DNA of 64,000 nt from Kudoa neothunni. Lineage: Eukaryota > Cnidaria. The position numbers and the translations under genes were made by a program. The stretch spans positions 13,764,001 to 13,828,000 of the forward strand of contig OZ199838.1 of assembly GCA_964304625.1 (NCBI GenBank), given 5' to 3'. Numbering within the stretch: position 1 is the first letter of the stretch; each line of letters opens with the position of its first letter. Positions 61,770 through 64,000 of this stretch are shown here, piece after piece. The notes under the pieces are model-generated. The model was not told the origin of the DNA, did no database searches, and saw only the letters and a list, made by a program, of their open reading frames with translations.

Positions 61770-62470
61770 TTTCTAAAGATGAACTCTGATTCGTACTCAA
61801 AAAAGGAGTTTGGATTCATGTTGGTGGCATTTCTATATTTTCTCTTAAATGTTCTCCGCGTGACTTCACCTTCAATCGTATGGACTCCCTCATTAGATAC
61901 AAACTTCGTTTTATGAATAACTGTCTTTTCAATGAGTCCAAAATCTTATAAGTGATTTTAGCCAATCCAGTCATCTGCCCATATTATTGATCCATCTTCC
62001 ACATTTTCCAGGATGATTGTTTCCAAAATTTGTCCGGTTCTCCGCTTCGATATCTTTAAAAAACAGTTTCTGTCCTTGTCAGTACAATGAATTATTTAAT
62101 ATTATGGGTTTTTTAATATCTGATCAAAATTGTGCCTTTTTTTATTGATGGCGATGTCATTAATTTGCACAATTTTTCCTTTACTTCCAATTTTTGAAAA
62201 ATCATCATCTAATTTTTCATAACTGATTTCCATTCAGACATTGTGGTACGGGAAAATATACTAATAGTTTGTTGCATATCGTCTTAGGTGAGGAAGGATG
62301 TTGGACAAAACTAACAATTAATATGGATCCCTTCCATAGAGACAATTTTGGCATTTCAAAAATATTACCCTTTCTTATTGATCTTCTTTTGGTACATTTG
62401 AAATTAAAACCATCGCTAATTTCTTTATTTACGCATTCGCTCCCCACAACACATCGGATAATCATTCAAT
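61770..62470 (-). mobile_element. Second Merlin (ISXO2-like) remnant
   Basis: Minus strand: the N-terminal zinc-ribbon part in frame 62217-62465 reads FNFKCTKRRSIRKGNIFEMP, followed by IGSKGKIVQINDIAINKKRH (first Asp block), SIIWADDW (second Asp) and GVHTIEGEVTRRTFK (Glu). The blocks are in three frames with stops between, so it is dead. It differs from the Merlin at 31 kb. Confidence 0.65.
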
Positions 62471-62929
62471 AATCTGAAGAGGGGGTTCCAGTTGTGTCGA
62501 ATCGAAATGTAAATTTTTACTTAAGAGGTTTATTACTTTTGAAATTTAATTTGTATTACGCTGAAATGTTTTATGGGTAATTATACATGACGCTTTATTT
62601 GAGTGAATAATTTCTCGCGTTTTATACAAATTATTCAAAAATTGAATCGAATTATTTGTTCATCTCATATACTCTATATTTATCCACTGGAAATACATAA
62701 TGGAAATAAGTTTTTCCATCAGTTTATTCACAGAGTCAGGTTCTTGTTACTTACGCCTCTCAAAAATTTATTGTTTGAACGTAACATCTTATCTATTTTT
62801 AAGAATAGTTTTGAAATGTGTACTTTTACTTATATTCACATACAAAGATCCAATATTCAACTATACCGGGCCAAAATTCATGTTTTTAAAAAACAGTAAA
62901 TGAGTCTAATTGTTGATTTCATTGGGATT

Positions 62930-63970
62930 AATACACGCTGAAAAATAGGATCTGACATGATTCGCACAGTTTTGTAGCTGATCAGTAATGACTTCATCAG
63001 AGTTCGCTATTATTACGTTCATCAATTGCTCCTGATTGGGTGTCCTTTGGTTTTTTTACAGTAAATTTAGTCTGATGGAATGATACCTTGATCGGATTGA
63101 GGAACCGAGAGTATGACAAAAATGTAACAGCCTATGATTTGTGGATTGAATTTGCTCCTTTGCTAGATCTGTTGTATGGAATCTCACATTATCCATTATT
63201 AGTAAAGCGTTATTAACACCACTGCGGATTAAGTCGCCAAATAGTTTATTTATGAAAATAGATAAACTCGTTGGTTGACATTTCCATTTTCTACGTGGAA
63301 TGCTCAAATCCGTTCCAAGTTTATATCCGCTATTAAAGTAATATCTTTTGATCGAATGCTTTTTATATTCAGGTTTGTTCTAGACCCTAGGAGTTCCTTT
63401 GTAAATGTTCTTCCTATTAACAAAGAGAAATGTGATTCATCTATATAGATGACAATGGAATGGCGAGGTTTAGATTAAAGGTTTCGTAACATTTACCTGT
63501 TCATTTTTTTAAATTAGAATGATTTTAAACTTTTATTGTTTTTTTAAGTATAATGAAAATCTCTTAAACAATTTGCAATCGTTTGAAGGGAAACATTAAT
63601 ACCAAAATATTCTAGAATCTTTTCGGTTATAGAACCTAAAGTAATTGTACAATCTTAGTTTACAAGTTCGCAAATGTACAATTTATGGTGTTCAGTTAAT
63701 TTTGACTGTCCTTCGCCTCCTTTTTTTGTTTTCTAATGTATTTAATTCCATGTTAGTCGATTTTTTATTTAAATTGCTCCCCTTTTTGAATAGTGAACAT
63801 TCATTTTTTTTATAATGTATTCGTAAGAGTATTGATCCTTGAAATAATTTGAATGCACCGACAAATTATGAATTTCAGCTAGTGAAACCGCCATTTGTCT
63901 CATGTCTTCGCTTAAAATGACGTATTTTCTTTCTTGGCTATTATTAGAAGTTAAATTTTGATTCGACATA
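62930..63970 (-). mobile_element. Tc1/IS630-type transposase remnant
   Basis: Minus strand: frame 63769-63969 starts MSNQNLTSNNSQERKYVILS and probably encodes the HTH part. Then SIVIYIDESHFSLL (first Asp), and in frame 63056-63307 ALLIMDNVRFHTTDLAKEQI (second Asp) followed, after a frame change, by FLSYSRFLNPIK, the LNPIE block with Lys in place of Glu. Several breaks are present. The element runs off or ends near the window edge; no ends were found. Confidence 0.65.
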
Positions 63971-64000
63971 ACGGTTATTCGTATCGCGGTTTCATTTTGG

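Overview
This is eukaryotic DNA, about 70% A+T, from an animal-like genome with short introns. Every host gene I could rebuild is split by GT-AG introns, mostly 29-95 bp. The recognisable proteins are ordinary metazoan housekeeping genes: Golgi pH regulator GPHR, the PP2A B56 regulatory subunit, the mitochondrial cristae protein MIC60, a SLC36/38-type amino acid transporter, a RhoGAP and a decayed USP-type deubiquitinase. AT bias, tiny introns and a heavy DNA-transposon load would fit a reduced parasitic invertebrate (a myxozoan or orthonectid, for example), but the sequence does not prove the lineage. No rRNA, CRISPR, LTR element or virus-derived gene was found.

Layout. 0-3 kb: a hAT MITE and copies of a 1.05-kb dispersed repeat. 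3.2-4.8 kb: GPHR (+). 4.9-6.7 kb: decayed piggyBac (-). 9.4-11.3 kb: PPP2R5/B56 in nine exons (-). 14.0-22.1 kb: three elements with long terminal inverted repeats, almost end to end: an apparently intact MULE with a spliced 714-codon transposase gene, a decayed MULE, and a 1.6-kb element with no ORF. 25.2-26.4 kb: USP remnant (-). 26.8-29.1 kb: an unrecognised multi-exon gene (-). 30.7-37.1 kb: transposon cluster (Merlin, two Tigger/pogo elements with TA duplications, dispersed repeat). 39.0-39.4 kb: small basic membrane protein (-). 40.5-43.1 kb: amino acid transporter in nine exons (+), with a hAT MITE inside one intron. 43.3-50 kb: Tigger fragment holding a GC-rich tRNA-like island, a second piggyBac, a FLYWCH-MULE remnant and a hAT MITE. 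50.5-54.9 kb: RhoGAP exons and, 3 kb upstream, exons of a coiled-coil protein (-). 55.1-57.5 kb: MIC60 in six exons (-). 60.4-60.8 kb: exons of a small membrane protein (-). 61.8-64 kb: second Merlin and a Tc1/IS630-type remnant.

The host genes look unrelated to one another (Golgi, phosphatase, mitochondrial, transport, GTPase signalling), as expected in an animal genome without operons. The most unusual content is the transposon landscape: at least seven DNA-transposon classes, several with exact target-site duplications, and one MULE that appears coding-competent.
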